From assembly GCA_907165065.1 (NCBI GenBank), contig OU015525.1, positions 42,638,037 through 42,702,036 of the forward strand: a stretch of DNA of 64,000 nt, given 5' to 3'. Below the pieces are notes generated by a model. The model saw nothing but the letters and a program-made list of their open reading frames with translations. It ran no database searches and had not been told where the DNA came from. Of the stretch, positions 1 through 11,580 are shown piece by piece. The number at the start of each line of letters is the position of its first letter. The stretch's first letter is position 1. The translations under genes were made by a program, and so were the position numbers. The stretch is from Caprimulgus europaeus (taxonomy: Eukaryota; Chordata; Aves; Caprimulgiformes; Caprimulgidae).

Positions 1-556
1 AAATTTCTTATTGGGATGTTAGCATTATCTTATCATGCCCCAGTGCTCAGTTTGTCTCACAGATAAACAGAGACAATTAGCAAGTTCACATTAGCATCTC
101 TCTACCAGAGTCTCCCAGAGTCCTTAAACTACAAAGATTAGGAAAATATGACATGTAGAGCTGAACTGCTATATCAGGGGTTAAGCACCAAAGCATTTGG
201 AGGTGCATCTTTCATCCTGGTATTTTGAAAATAATGCAAAATATTCAGAAATGGACCCATGTAACTTTATAAACTAATCTTAATCAGTGACTAAAAATCT
301 ACGAGCTTGTTGCAACAAAGCAGCAGCTTGGGTTTAAAGGAGAAAATAAATAAATAATATATATATATATATATATCCCCCCAAAACCTGCCAGAAATGT
401 TGATACTGATTCTTAAGGTTTCTTTCTGTGATGTTCCCTCTGTGCTAGCAAATATATGACACTCATCACTGAGTGGAGATGAGGGGGGTGGGAAAGTTTT
501 TTTTATCATGAAAAAAATTCATTTTTAACCTGTCCCTTTTCTTCTTTCTCTTTTAG
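1..556 (+). other. RB1CC1: RB1CC1 intron, 3' part
   Basis: Intronic sequence upstream of the first visible exon. It ends in a pyrimidine-rich tract (about 537-554) and AG at 555-556. It holds a 20-base (AT)10 microsatellite at 357-376 and nothing else that I recognise. Confidence 0.8.
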
Positions 557-608
557 TGAAAATGTCCATATGTCTGAAGAAAAACAGAGGATAATGTTGT
601 TAGAAAGA
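557..608 (+). CDS. RB1CC1: RB1CC1 coding exon: coiled-coil segment 1
   Basis: A 52-base exon: one base finishing an upstream codon, then 17 codons reading E-N-V-H-M-S-E-E-K-Q-R-I-M-L-L-E-R. The charged and leucine-rich pattern fits the tail of the FIP200 coiled coil. The acceptor is TTTTAG (551-556) and the donor GTGAGT (609-614). Phase joins perfectly to the exon at 1915. Confidence 0.93.
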
Positions 609-3600
609 GTGAGTAGATTGTGAGGTTAAGCATAACAACTAAGTACTTATATGTATGTGTGAAGTGGTCAGTTGTATTCTCTGATGCCATGTAGTATCTA
701 TAAGGCTTATGAATATAATTTCAGGGAATAGTTTTTTGTTGTACTAATTTTGGATCGGTATAATTCATTTAAGTAATTCAAAATAGGTATTAATACATTA
801 TACTTATACTTGGCCTAGCTTAAAGTTTGTTTATCCTGCTTATATAGGCTTCAGTATGAATGAGTCAGGTATAATATTTGTTCTTAGGAGTGACAGGTTA
901 TTAATCTAGGGAATTTCTGTAGCAAAAAACCCCTTTTGATTATTTTTTCAAATTAAGGCATCTAAAGGAGGTGGATGGGAATTCAGATTAATTTACTTGT
1001 TTCTCTTGGAAATAAGTCATTTCTCCTCTTAGGCTACTACTACTTTTAATTCTACCTGGGATGCATTATAATCTTAACAATTTTTAACTGTAAAAAGTGA
1101 AATAACAGTTGTTATGATGTGCTTAGAATTACAGTTTTCTGAAGTTATTATTATACTCCTAGAATTGTAAGTTTACATCTTATTCCCCCTACTTCTCCCA
1201 AATACATGTTCTCAACTTCTGTTACAACTTTTATTTTGAGCATAGCTTTCAATATACACTGAGTAATTTAATCTTTTTGATGAAATAAAAGTTGTTATTC
1301 TTTGTAAAAAGCTAGGTTAACCCTTAGAAGTTACACTGGAATCTTTCAGACTGTGGTAATTTTTAGCTATCAAGTCGTATCTAACTCCAGTCCCATTGCC
1401 TTTTCCTTGCCTTAAAAAACCAAAACAAATCAGAGTTTCTAGGATCACTTAGACTAAAATCTGTGATCAATTAGAGGATGTTAATGTTTTATGTTAATAG
1501 GTTGTGGCACTGTATCATGCAAGTGGCTGGATGTTTCTGCCTAGGAACACTTAAATGCTTTATTATGTCATCTGCTTACAAAGAATTTTTCACAGGCAGA
1601 AGCTATAAGATAGTAGTAATACGTTAGGTTTATTTTGCTGTTTTGTCAGTGAACTGTTTTTCTAAGTTAAGCAGAAGGATGTGTGTGGAGATAAGCATAG
1701 CTTAGCAGTTTTGTAGCACAGTGATAATTGCTAGACTTCAAATTTTTTTACATGTCTGTTCAAAAGATATTTTGATATTGATTTAATTCTGAAATCTGCA
1801 GTAAAAGTGTATATTGTATGAGTAGTCTGGCTCTGGTCATATCAAAACTTTTTTAAAAAAATATATACTGTATAAGGTGTATTAATTAGTTAATCAGATA
1901 AGATTTTCTTTCAGACTTTGCAGTTGAAAGAAGAGGAAAATAAGAGATTAAATCAAAGATTGGTAAGTATTTTTGCAATGCATGTTTTAATCCTTATGGT
2001 AGAAAATAAGAAAAGCTTACGAATGTTCAGTTTGTTAAAATCTGAAAATGTGTCTTATTAACTTCAAAAATGTTTTAAGTGTTAAGACAAGTGGCAAGTA
2101 GGTAACCTGCTAACCTTTCAGAGGTACCTCAACTTCACAATCTTCTCATGGAAAAGATTCACAGGACTGGAGAGAAAGACACTTCTTCCCAAAGAACACA
2201 GACCATCCAGGCTTGGGGTAGGGGAAGTTAATTTCAGTGGCACCATGGCTCAGTTTTTCAACAACAGCTGGTTGAAGACCAGTTTACAAGAATGTAAATA
2301 TGCCTTCACATTTAGCGTAATTAGGAGTGTTAGCAGGAACTTAAGAGATAGTTATTTTGAAAACTGCACGTCATTTTTGTAAGGTGTGAAACTTTAATTC
2401 TGCCTAGCAACTGGAAATATAAACAGCCATTGTCTTAAGCACTCAAATAATAGTCAGTGCCTGTGGAAGGAAAAAGAATATAGTGATGGAGTTCCCTTGA
2501 TTCCTGTGCTATGAATCCTTCTCCTTTTATTTATCCACAGTTTATCCTTGCTAGCAGGTCTTGATCTTAAATCTTAAAAAAAAAAATAAAAAGTGTATGG
2601 GAAAGACACAACTCCTTTAGTCATTGATTTGTTGGACTGGCCATGGAGATTTCACTTTCTTTGTGTCAGGTGATATCTAGGAGTTTGGTAGGAACTGATA
2701 TCTGTGTAGTTGCAAGTTAGGTTTCATAGCAAAAGTGTTTGATAAGTTTCCCCAGTCTGAGCTGGGGGATAGGATTTTCTTTCTGGAATAGGATTTAAAT
2801 TTACTATATAATTTATTCCTGCTATGTATTTAGGTATGAAATTGCAATTTTTTTCAAACGTTTTCCATTCCACCTTAAAACTTGTCCATAGTAACCCTGC
2901 TAGTGTAGGGCATAAGAAGGGATTGCAAAACATCTAAAAAAGCATATTTCATAGAGGATTTGTTTATTCAGAATGCCAATGAAGTGCTCAAAAGGTATTT
3001 CAGTGTAGTTTTTTACAATAAAACTCAAATACACTGCACAGTCTCCCAAACCTCTCTGCAGATTTCCTGAATTTCCTCTTGATCTCTTGTCATCTCAGGG
3101 TAAAATTAAGTTGAAGAAAACCTGACATTATTCAAGACAAATACAAAATTATTTTTTGTTATGATTAATACCAAGCCACATAAGAGAAATTAGCAGCTCA
3201 TTGGTGCCTAAAGCAATTCAAAATTGGTTTCTAAATGGGCATAGGAACATAATATCTTTTTGGTTTTGTACTTATAAATTAGTCATTTCATAGATAAAAT
3301 AAACTATTTTTATTTCTTGTCTCTTCATCCTCTTTTCTTCCCCACTCCTTCCCAATACACTTCTAAAGCAGAAAAATACATCAGCACTTAAATACCAATA
3401 TTTATTTATATCCAGCTACTTCAGATAAGGAACCCAGAGGCGATTCTGCACAATAAAAGAAAATCTTTTCAGGTCACTGGTTTTGCAGCAAAACTTGTGG
3501 GTTACCTCTGCAAACAATAAAAGATAAAAAGGAGCTCCTTTTAATACCAGGAATGTTATTACAGGATTTTTGTTATTCTATATAAATTATTGAGAAAGGG

Positions 3601-6600
3601 ACCCTTTTTTTCTTTTTCAAGCCTATTGGAACTCTAGTAATATACTTTACTGAGTTTTAATGGAAATATTTTTAACATTCTAATTGTTTTTTCTTAAAGT
3701 ATGAAATTAGTGAAAAGTATGGAAATCAAGCTAGTTTGCAGTTTAATTTAACACTTATTCCAATTAAAAAACAAAACAAAACAAAAAACCCAAAAAACCC
3801 CCAAAACAGAAAAACTTTAGTCTTAACATGTGAAGAGAGCTGTCAAATGCTTTAGCGAACGATCTTACGGAAATTATGTGCATTTGACAACTTCCATGTT
3901 AGCTGCAACTTTTTTAAGAAAGAAAAATACATTACGAGTCAAAGAAATGTAGTCTCTAACAGAAAACAAACTGATCTGAATTTGGACCCCATAAAGAAAA
4001 CTGCTGAAAGTGTCATCAGAGCTTATTGTATTGTATTTAATATGGACTCATTCTGTGAAGAAATGAAGATGAGCTGTGAGGTGGCTTCAGGCTCATATTA
4101 AGACAGGCTGATACTGTTTCCAGGGAAGTTGTGTGGAAGACTGACAATAGGAAATACGCTGTAGTTAGCAATATTACAGCTAAGAAATCATGTGCTAAAC
4201 TTTAGGTATGAGTAATCTAGATTTTAATAGCATGTATTAAATGGTCCAGGAAGTAGGAACCCGTGGTAAAACTTCAAGACTTCTAGTCAGAGTTTCTACA
4301 GGGCACTTATGAATTGTCTTTTGTAAGGAAGTTACCAAAGGATAATGACACATATACGTTTACACCAGATCAGTTTCTCTATCTGCTTGCCTGTATGTGG
4401 GCTATGTATCCCTTTGTAGATACAAAGTAGTGTTACCCATTTTCATTTCTCGTTATCACAGTTACTGTTGAAAGTGTATGTACACTTACCTCCATTTTTA
4501 GATCTTGCTTATCTTATTGGAAGTTGGTTTGTGTGCCAGTATAAATTAATTTAAACAGATTTAAAGGCAAATATCCTGCATATAGCAGATAAGAATTATG
4601 TCCACAACCTTGCATAATTGAGCCTTTGCTTTGTCTTAGTAAATGTGACTCCAGTTTTATTCCAAGGAGTGCTGCTCTGCTACAATAAACTTTAGATTAA
4701 ATGACATTTCTGTAAAACTTGAGAGACCTTATCAAGTTCAACATCCAGAGTTTAATTGCAATAAAGATGCTTAACCTGCAAGAATAGACACTGTTTGAGA
4801 TCAGTAATGGTTTATCTTAACCATATTGTTACCTGCAATGTACATTTCCTCATAGCTTGCCAATACTTCATAGCTTTTCTCTTTTTTTTATAGATGTCCC
4901 AGAGCATGTCATCAGTATCCTCAAGACATTCTGAAAAAATAGCAATTAGAGAGTAAGTACATGTTAATTTTCATATAAGCAGATATACTTTCAATAATAT
5001 GTATGCAGTTAAAGAATGTCACAATTCTTCTGTTCTGGCTCTGTGACAAAAGATGCATAGGTCATTTCTATAGTTCAACTGTCATTTATTGAATCATTTC
5101 AGTTGGGCATAAATCAAATTTTATAAACCCTTTTTTTAAACAAAAAAAAAGCCTTTATGAATTCTGTGTCAGTGGCTTTCTTGAATTCTATGCCTTTCTT
5201 TAAACAATACATAAGGACAATACCTCATGGGATTTCTAGAATCCTTCCAGAGTTTTGTTTTTTATTACTTGTTGTTCATCTGTAACCTTCTTGAATTTGC
5301 ACTAAGAAAAAGCAGAAGTAATTCTGTTCAACCTGGATGTCCATAATGCTCCATGATATTTCAGGAGAGGTTTTACCTTCCTGAAGTCTTAAAAATTTTT
5401 TGCTTACCTTGACAGAATGAAATAAAACTACGTCAAATATTTTGTTAGGTTTTATCGGTCTGTTAGCAGCTGTATGTAGAACTGTTGCGGGGAAAAAGAG
5501 GTATTAATTCTTGCAAAATAGGAAAGCTACAGACAACTGTTCTTAAGTAATTTATCAGTCTGATACTGAGTAATGTAAAATGTCTTTTTGGGAAGAAAAC
5601 CAACACATGATTCCTTTAATATTGTCTGAATTACAGCAAATTGCATTTTTATTGTAAAAAGATCAGTATGTGCAGAATCAACATTTCCTGTGAGCATCTG
5701 AATATTCTGGCAACTTGCTAAGGAAAATGTCATGAAAGAATAATTCATCTGTCCAATAGCTACGTCTTTTATCTAAGTCAGTATAGTCTGCCATCATAAC
5801 AAATCTAGGCAGAAGAGCTTGGAGTATTGTTTATTTAATTTGAAAGTGACCTTTAAGAAAATGAGCAAAAAATTTTTTTAAAAGGTAGAGTGTTTTGTTG
5901 ACTTCAGAAAATATAAAATGTTATGAGTTGGCATAACAAGTAGAAGTATCTCTACTGCTGTTCAGCTAAGTCAGTCTGTGCGGTACTCAGGGGAAAAATT
6001 GTAGTGTAATTAATGTAGTTTTCAGCTTCTGTGCTGCTTCTAGTTACATTCCTTGTTGTTTTGTTGTTTTTTTGTTTTTCAGTTTTCAGGTTGGCGATTT
6101 GGTTCTCATCATCTTGGACGAAAGACATGACAACTATGTACTGTTTACTGTTAGTCCAACCTTGTATTTCTTGCACTCAGAATCTCTTGCTGCCCTGGAT
6201 CTCAAACCAGGTGAGTGTGGTAAGTGTCCGATTACTTCCAATTATTATCTTCTCCTGCAAATAACAACCTTCTAGCACTAAGTGAGTTTATAAATATATG
6301 TGATAAATATGAGAATCATGTAATTTAAATAACTGTCAGCTATCTTTGTAGCTTTTGCTATTTGTTTTGATGCTAAACATTTTTCAAGGCAGAATATTTT
6401 AAAGAAAAAAAAGTATATTGTTAGTGTCTTGGAAAAATATTTGCATCTTTAAACTAAGCTGTTAAAAAAAGAGAGAGAAAAAATGCCAATTTTGCACACT
6501 CAGGGAGTATGTTTACATGTCTATGGGAAAAACATTCTTATTAGGCTCATTATTCAGTACCATGAATAATAATATACAATTGTGTAGATCTTGGGTCCTA

Positions 6601-9600
6601 TTTTTATGTGGATTTATGTTTTCAATGTCTTTTTTGATGAAGAAAGTAAATACAAAACTCAAGGTAACATTTCTGTCAAAACTGCATGCTCTGTTCTTTT
6701 TTTAAATACCTAATTTTGTGATGTTCTCTGAAGAACATAAAAATTGTTCTCTCTGTAGCTCATTTTCTGCAAAGTGACTGGAATTTATGAACTCAAATAC
6801 ATGTCTGAAATAACAAAATGTAGATCATGGTATATAGGGATTTGCAAGCAATTTTTCTGCTGATAAAGCTTTTCCACTCACTTTAAATGGTGTTTAACAG
6901 GGCTCATAAATTTTCAGAGAACAGTTTCTGTATGTTTTGCTTATGTTCAGGTTGATGCCACGTTTGCTTTTTTCCTCACTTAATTTTAAATTATTTGTTG
7001 GCTGGTTTTGGCAGCTTTGTAAACTTAGTTAAATTGACATATTAATCTTTTTTAAATGAGGAAAAATAACAATGCTTTGCATTCTACCATGTGCTGCATG
7101 AAATATTCATGTGAATATCTTTAGACTATTAAACATAGTATTTTTTGCAAACCCACTCATGCTTACAACCTTTCAGAAATGCCTAAGAACATAGATCAAA
7201 AGGAAATTTTGTATTAATTCTAATTTATCAGTAGAAGTTTCTATATGTTATTGCATGTCAGAAGCTGTCAACCTATTTTCAATGAGCAGATTCATTGTAG
7301 GTTTCAGTTATGATGAAAGATGATAGCTCTTAAATAATTGTGTAGTCTCCAGAAGACCTGCAAGCTGTAACTGAATTCTGCGACTACTGAAGGATCTGTG
7401 CTATGTGTGTTCCGCAAAACCTATGGGAAGAACCCCAGTCTTACTTACAGATGCAATACATTCTGAACAGTGGCATTAGTAGTGCATACATAACTGTGAA
7501 ACGTGATTGATTTTCTTACTGTTGGTTTACATATATAAAGTAAAACCCATGTCAGTTTGTGTATTACTCTTTGAGTACACATTTCACTGACCTTTTTTCA
7601 AATGGGTTTAGCTTACTCCATTCCTTACTGCTTGCTAACCAGAGTTAGTCTCAAATTTGGGAAAACTGCACATAAAACAAATACGAAGACTTAACAATTG
7701 CTTTACAAACACATTTGTCTCTAGCTCAGTACTTCAGGAAACAGTGTCTTGATTCTATTTCTGTATTAGGGAAGTGGAGAAAATGAAACCCAGAACACTA
7801 GTATTATTTGTGATAGATTAAAATTGGTGTGGACCCGAGGTACTACAAATTACTGTTTTAAGGGCTGCCAAAATGTTGCATCTAAATATGTCCTTTTGTA
7901 CCAACATGTATGTATCAGGTTAATAATTCTGTATAGATGCACCTACAGTATTAAATGTCGGGGATCTAGGCTATCGTAGGATTTTCTACCTACGTTAAGA
8001 GTGCTTGGAATGCTACAACAACACTGAAATTGGTTGAGGACTGTATGCTTTCTCTGTGGTACCTTATTTTCTGGATGTAGAATTTTTCCTCTGTAAATGT
8101 CAGGAAAAAAAACCTGCGTATTTCTCACTATCTTTGTTAGATCAATGAAGTCTGTCAGCCAAGCAAATTAAAAAACCAAAACAAAACAAAACAAAAAAAC
8201 CCCAAAACCACAAACCAACAACCTCAAGTATTTCTGTAATTTCAGTGTTGTAGAGCATTCAGGCCAGCTATGTGTACTTTGCACTGATTTGTAGGAGTGT
8301 GGAGAACAGAATATCCTCCATTATCAATAGCCAGATTAATTGAAGGGTAAAATTAAAATTTCAAATTCTGGTTCTTGAATGATTCATATTCTAGTCACTA
8401 GATAGAGGATTTCATAAATAGTCATGCTTAGAAAAGCATTGATTTTAATATTATGTGAGCTGTTCCTTCCATTTGTTTTGATGTTCTCTTCATGCCATGA
8501 TCAGTGATAGTCAGAAAAGAGTAAAGCAAGTGAAATGGATATAATTTCTGGGAATACAAGACAAATAGGCATTTCCTTACTGTTACGGAAATGGATCCCA
8601 GCTGAAAGTTTATTTATGCCCGCTGTTTTTCTTTTGACCTGTCAGGTTATTCTTGAGGTTTTTCACTTTTCTGCTTTCCAAACAGTATCAAGTACTCTCA
8701 GAAGACTACAGTGAAAACTACCTGTCTTGTAGGGCTTTAAAATTATTATTTATGAGTAATTCCCATCACTAATACAGAAAAATAATAAAATGTTTCAGTA
8801 AAGGCAATAATAATAGCTGAGTACAGAAGACTTTCTATCCTTTGAAATATGTCGAAAAATTTTCACCTCAAATCAGACAAAAAGGTCAAGTTTGGTTGAC
8901 AAGAATAATTTTAAATCATTAAATTGATTTCAGTTTCGATGTACCTTTGTCTCCTCTAATGTTAACTCTTAAATTTTAAACTGAAACATATTTTTTTGTT
9001 TGAAAATGCCAGTGACCTGTCTTGACATCTGAACTTATTTAATTTTTGTTAATTCATTAAAAGAAGGGGGTTTTGAAGAATTTCTACTTTCAGTGACAGC
9101 AGAAAATTAAATCATTTTAGCAAATAATCTTTAACCATATTAAATGTAATATCCTGTTACCTGTAGTTGATTATCTAGAATAATAAATGTATTATCTCCA
9201 TAGCTTCAGGTGCATCTAGGAGACCTTGGGTGCTAGGAAAAGTGATGGAAAAAGAATATTGCCAGGCAAAAAAGGTAAGGAAACAGTAATGGAAAATCAT
9301 CTGATAAAATTAATACAGAAGAAATCAGATTTAATGTTTGTAACAACTGTGAAAAGTACTCTTTGTGTAATAAATGAGGTTAAAATAGTCCTACGTTCTG
9401 CCATTCCTGCTCTGTTTTTTAGTCGGTGAATAGCAAGAGAAGGGGAACTAGAAGAGTGAGTGAGCAGTGGCTTAGGTAATTGTGTCCATACTGCCCAGAA
9501 CTTTGCCTGACTCCAGTGGGTCTCGTAAATGCTGGAGGGTGGGAATCAGTTTCTGTGTAAAAATATAAAAATCAGAGGAGTAATCCTACATTTCTAATGT

Positions 9601-9702
9601 AATTTAATTTTTATTTTTTTTTAGGCACAAAACAGATTTAAAGTTCCTTTGGGTACAAAATTCTACAGAGTGAAAGCAGTACCATGGAACAAGAAAGTAT
9701 AA
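557..9702 (+). CDS. RB1CC1: RB1CC1 (FIP200), 3' part of the coding region, six exons; gene continues upstream of the window
   Basis: RB1CC1/FIP200 is the scaffold of the ULK1 autophagy-initiation complex and a receptor-binding protein at sites of autophagosome formation. The visible exons are 557-608, 1915-1962, 4894-4952, 6083-6210 (alternative end 6219), 9204-9274 and 9625-9702. Each is bounded by AG and GT, and codon phases match across every junction (split codons at 4952/6083 and 6210/9204). They encode the end of the long coiled coil and then the globular C-terminal Claw domain, which in human FIP200 (about residues 1490-1594) binds FIR motifs of cargo receptors such as p62. The reading is close to the human protein as I remember it, ending in W-N-K-K-V then TAA. 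Counting back from human residue 1594, the window starts near residue 1448. Introns are 1.3 kb, 2.9 kb, 1.1 kb, 3.0 kb and 0.35 kb. The remaining upstream exons lie outside the window. I see no stop or frameshift. Confidence 0.96.
609..1914 (+). other. RB1CC1: RB1CC1 intron
   Basis: AT-rich intron from GTGAGT to TTTCAG. No repeat, RNA gene or extra exon is recognisable in it. Confidence 0.85.
1915..1962 (+). CDS. RB1CC1: RB1CC1 coding exon: coiled-coil segment 2
   Basis: A 48-base exon of exactly 16 codons (T-L-Q-L-K-E-E-E-N-K-R-L-N-Q-R-L) that continues the heptad-like pattern of leucines and charged residues ending the FIP200 coiled coil. The acceptor TTTCAG ends at 1914 and the donor GTAAGT starts at 1963. 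It is symmetric (phase 0 to 0), so skipping it would keep the frame. Confidence 0.93.
1963..4893 (+). other. RB1CC1: RB1CC1 intron
   Basis: AT-rich intron of 2.9 kb. It holds A-rich simple sequence at 3766-3812 and no recognisable mobile element. A 69-codon open stretch on the minus strand at 2724-2933 has no family features and is treated as chance. Confidence 0.85.
4894..4952 (+). CDS. RB1CC1: RB1CC1 coding exon: linker into the Claw domain
   Basis: A 59-base exon of 19 codons plus two bases. It reads M-S-Q-S-M-S-S-V-S-S-R-H-S-E-K-I-A-I-R and then GA of a split Asp codon. The serine-rich stretch is the flexible link between coiled coil and Claw domain (human about 1481-1500). The acceptor is TATAG (4889-4893) after a T-rich tract and the donor is GTAAGT at 4953. 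Confidence 0.93.
4953..6082 (+). other. RB1CC1: RB1CC1 intron
   Basis: Intron of 1.1 kb ending in a T-rich tract and CAG at 6080-6082. Small open frames at 5527-5748 and 5952-6176 on the minus strand have no recognisable content. Confidence 0.85.
6083..6210 (+). CDS. RB1CC1: RB1CC1 coding exon: Claw domain core, with two competing donors
   Basis: A 128-base exon: the last base of a split Asp codon, 42 codons beginning F-Q-V-G-D-L-V-L-I-I-L-D-E-R-H and ending L-D-L-K-P, and the first base of the next codon. This is the start of the beta-rich Claw domain. Two in-frame donors lie 9 bases apart: GTGAGT at 6211 and GTAAGT at 6220. The first gives P-A-S-G-A-S across the junction. The second inserts three residues (G-E-C) before A-S-G-A-S. 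From memory, human RB1CC1 isoforms also differ here by three residues (G-E-G), so both products may be real. Confidence 0.95.
6211..9203 (+). other. RB1CC1: RB1CC1 intron
   Basis: A 3.0 kb intron ending CCATAG at 9203. It holds an A/C-rich simple tract at 8170-8222. No mobile element or RNA gene is recognisable. Short frames at 6517-6705 and 7943-8128 look like chance. Confidence 0.85.
9204..9274 (+). CDS. RB1CC1: RB1CC1 coding exon: Claw domain, middle
   Basis: A 71-base exon: two bases completing a split Ala codon, then 23 codons from S-G-A-S-R-R-P-W-V-L-G-K to C-Q-A-K-K. The acceptor is CCATAG and the donor GTAAGG at 9275. The last Lys (9272-9274) corresponds by counting to human K1569, which I recall as one of the residues lining the FIR-motif pocket. 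Confidence 0.95.
9275..9624 (+). other. RB1CC1: RB1CC1 last intron
   Basis: A 350-base intron that ends in a long T tract and TTTAG at 9624. Nothing else is recognisable. The open frame starting at 9226 is exon read-through into this intron. Confidence 0.88.
9625..9702 (+). CDS. RB1CC1: RB1CC1 last coding exon: Claw domain C-terminus and stop
   Basis: 25 codons plus TAA at 9700-9702, reading A-Q-N-R-F-K-V-P-L-G-T-K-F-Y-R-V-K-A-V and ending in W-N-K-K-V. By counting from the C-terminus, the Arg at 9634-9636 and the Phe at 9637-9639 match human R1573 and F1574, the residues I recall as contacting the p62 FIR motif. Both are intact. One Pro (9682-9684) stands where I recall Ser in human. Confidence 0.96.
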   Translation, partial: AQNRFKVPLGTKFYRVKAVPWNKKV

Positions 9703-10213
9703 CGCAACAAAATTTTGGTTCATTCTGTCTCCATTCTTTTTTGACTTGTCCTTCAGTGCTCGTTCATCGCTCCAAATACCAGGCCATCTTTTTATACTGA
9801 GGTCATGTGACAAGATACGTCATTGATGTACTGCTTTTACTTTTTAACAGGTCACATTTTAGAAACAAGAATTTAATCAAAAACTCTGGCCCTAACTGTT
9901 CCAATTTTTTTATCCAGATAACTTTAGGAGTGTGGACCAAATGAGTTCATTTTCTCAAAGGGCAACCACATGAAACATGGTTTGTTAGCCATGTTAATTG
10001 CCTGTTAAATATACATTAGCTTGTATTTAGATGTTAAATGTTAGTTGCCATTATTACCAGCATACGTCCTTTTGTGAAATCATTTTCAAAGTACTTGCAC
10101 TCTTTAACAGATTCTTTATATGTGTAAAATTCATCCACTATTTAAGGAGGAGTGTTCATTGCATGCAGATAATCATATAATTTTTCTTCAACATGGGTTT
10201 GCCTCAGTAGATG

Positions 10214-10219
10214 AATAAA
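10214..10219 (+). terminator. RB1CC1: Alternative upstream poly(A) signal AATAAA
   Basis: Canonical hexamer 512 bases after the stop. The downstream sequence is less clearly GT-rich, so use is uncertain. Confidence 0.35.
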
Positions 10220-10582
10220 TAACTACTGCAACTTGTTTCATTACATGAAAATGCTCTTTAATGTTAAAAAAAAAAACCCTTGTCATTTGATAGACTGATT
10301 TTGAAAATCAGTCACAGCTAGATCTGCAATCTTCAAAAGCACTTTCGATGGATTGATCACACAGATTCTGAAGGGAAGACACCTGTGCTGTTTGTTCAAA
10401 GTGAAGCACTTGTTCTTCCCAACAAAACAGAAATCTTGTATTAATCTATTTAGAAAAATCATATTGATGAAATTGTATTTCATGGTTGAGTTTCAGGAAA
10501 AAACTCATTGTACATTAACCATACAGGAGTCATTTAAGTAACAAATTATTGTAATTGTAAAAGACATGTAGAATTTTAAAAC

Positions 10583-10588
10583 AATAAA
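10583..10588 (+). terminator. RB1CC1: Poly(A) signal AATAAA, probable main RB1CC1 site
   Basis: Canonical hexamer 880 bases after the stop, followed within about 15 bases by GT-rich sequence (GTATGTGTTTG and TTTGTGTGCC). This pairing is better than at the other two hexamers nearby. Confidence 0.65.
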
Positions 10589-10605
10589 GATTTGAAACTG
10601 TATGT

Positions 10606-11580
10606 GTTTGAAGTATTTGTGTGCCTTTTAAATACTAACTGTAATATTTATTTCGTGGTAATATGTTTCAGCTTCTCTCTGATTCCTCTGGCAGTTTCAT
10701 TACATAGAAATACCTAAATTTTCTACAAGAGACATTAATATTCCATAACATTCAGGAATTACAAGAATTACCCTGTAATGTTGACAAAGAATTTAAGTAG
10801 ATGAATTAATTTTGTTAGTATATTAAATGGATAAATGACATTTTTCAAAATAGTTGTTTTAAAAATGTAGTCTATTTTATTTTTTTAATAACAGTATGAA
10901 AAGATGTACTATAAATGTGTAGCCAATGGAAAGTGAACTTCTGGATTCAACTATGAGTTTATGTCTAGGGCTTAATCCATAGAGTTAAACTGTGATTTAT
11001 CTTCAGAAGGTGTGGAGTGGCAGAAGAAACAAATGAAATGATCACATGAACATATTAATGCTTCTGCCCATATGTTGCAGATAATACTCCGCCACACTAA
11101 CCACTCCACTTGAACACCCAGAAACTTCTGTATATGCTTTATTTAAAATTTTGTTCCATAACAATTTAAAGTTCAGATTTTTATGAAATGCATGGGCTTG
11201 TAATTGTATCGTACCTTTGATGAAATAAATCTGAGATAGTTGATATCTGGAAAACAGAATGTTATTTTATCAAGTTGCATTCTTACCTGGTTGTTAAATT
11301 TGCTAGCTCATGTACTGACCTCTTAAAATTACTTACCAAAAAATGCACGTTGTTCTTCAAGAACAGTATTACCATAGTTGAGTACTACCCAGTGTCAAAT
11401 ATATGAAGAACATAGATCTATAGAACAGGTTTAAAGGAAAAAAAAAAAAAAAAGATGGGAAAAAAAAAAATAATATATATTTTTATCAGTGAATTTTTGA
11501 CCTTCAGCTAAATGGGATTTCACTTCGGTCTGCAGTAAGGTGCAGTCTTGTTCCTTTAGTTAGATGAGTCACAAGTGATT
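10606..11580. other. AT-rich sequence downstream of RB1CC1
   Basis: No gene or mobile element recognised. Contains an A-rich simple tract at about 11439-11480 running into an AT dinucleotide stretch. Confidence 0.6.
11224..11229 (+). terminator. RB1CC1: Possible distal poly(A) signal AATAAA
   Basis: Canonical hexamer 1.5 kb past the stop, followed by GTTGATATCTGG and a T-rich run. It would give a longer RB1CC1 3'UTR if used. Confidence 0.3.

Larger units (their letters stand above)
9703..10605 (+). other. RB1CC1: RB1CC1 3' untranslated region (end inferred)
   Basis: AT-rich sequence directly after the stop codon. The likely 3' end is about 15-20 bases past AATAAA at 10583-10588, because a GT-rich stretch (about 10600-10632) follows it like a downstream element. 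An earlier AATAAA at 10214-10219 and a later one at 11224-11229 could give shorter or longer forms. Confidence 0.7.

Noticed and set aside
9226-9429. 67-codon open frame over an RB1CC1 exon
   Set aside because: Wrong frame and run-on into the intron; the true exon is 9204-9274 in another frame.
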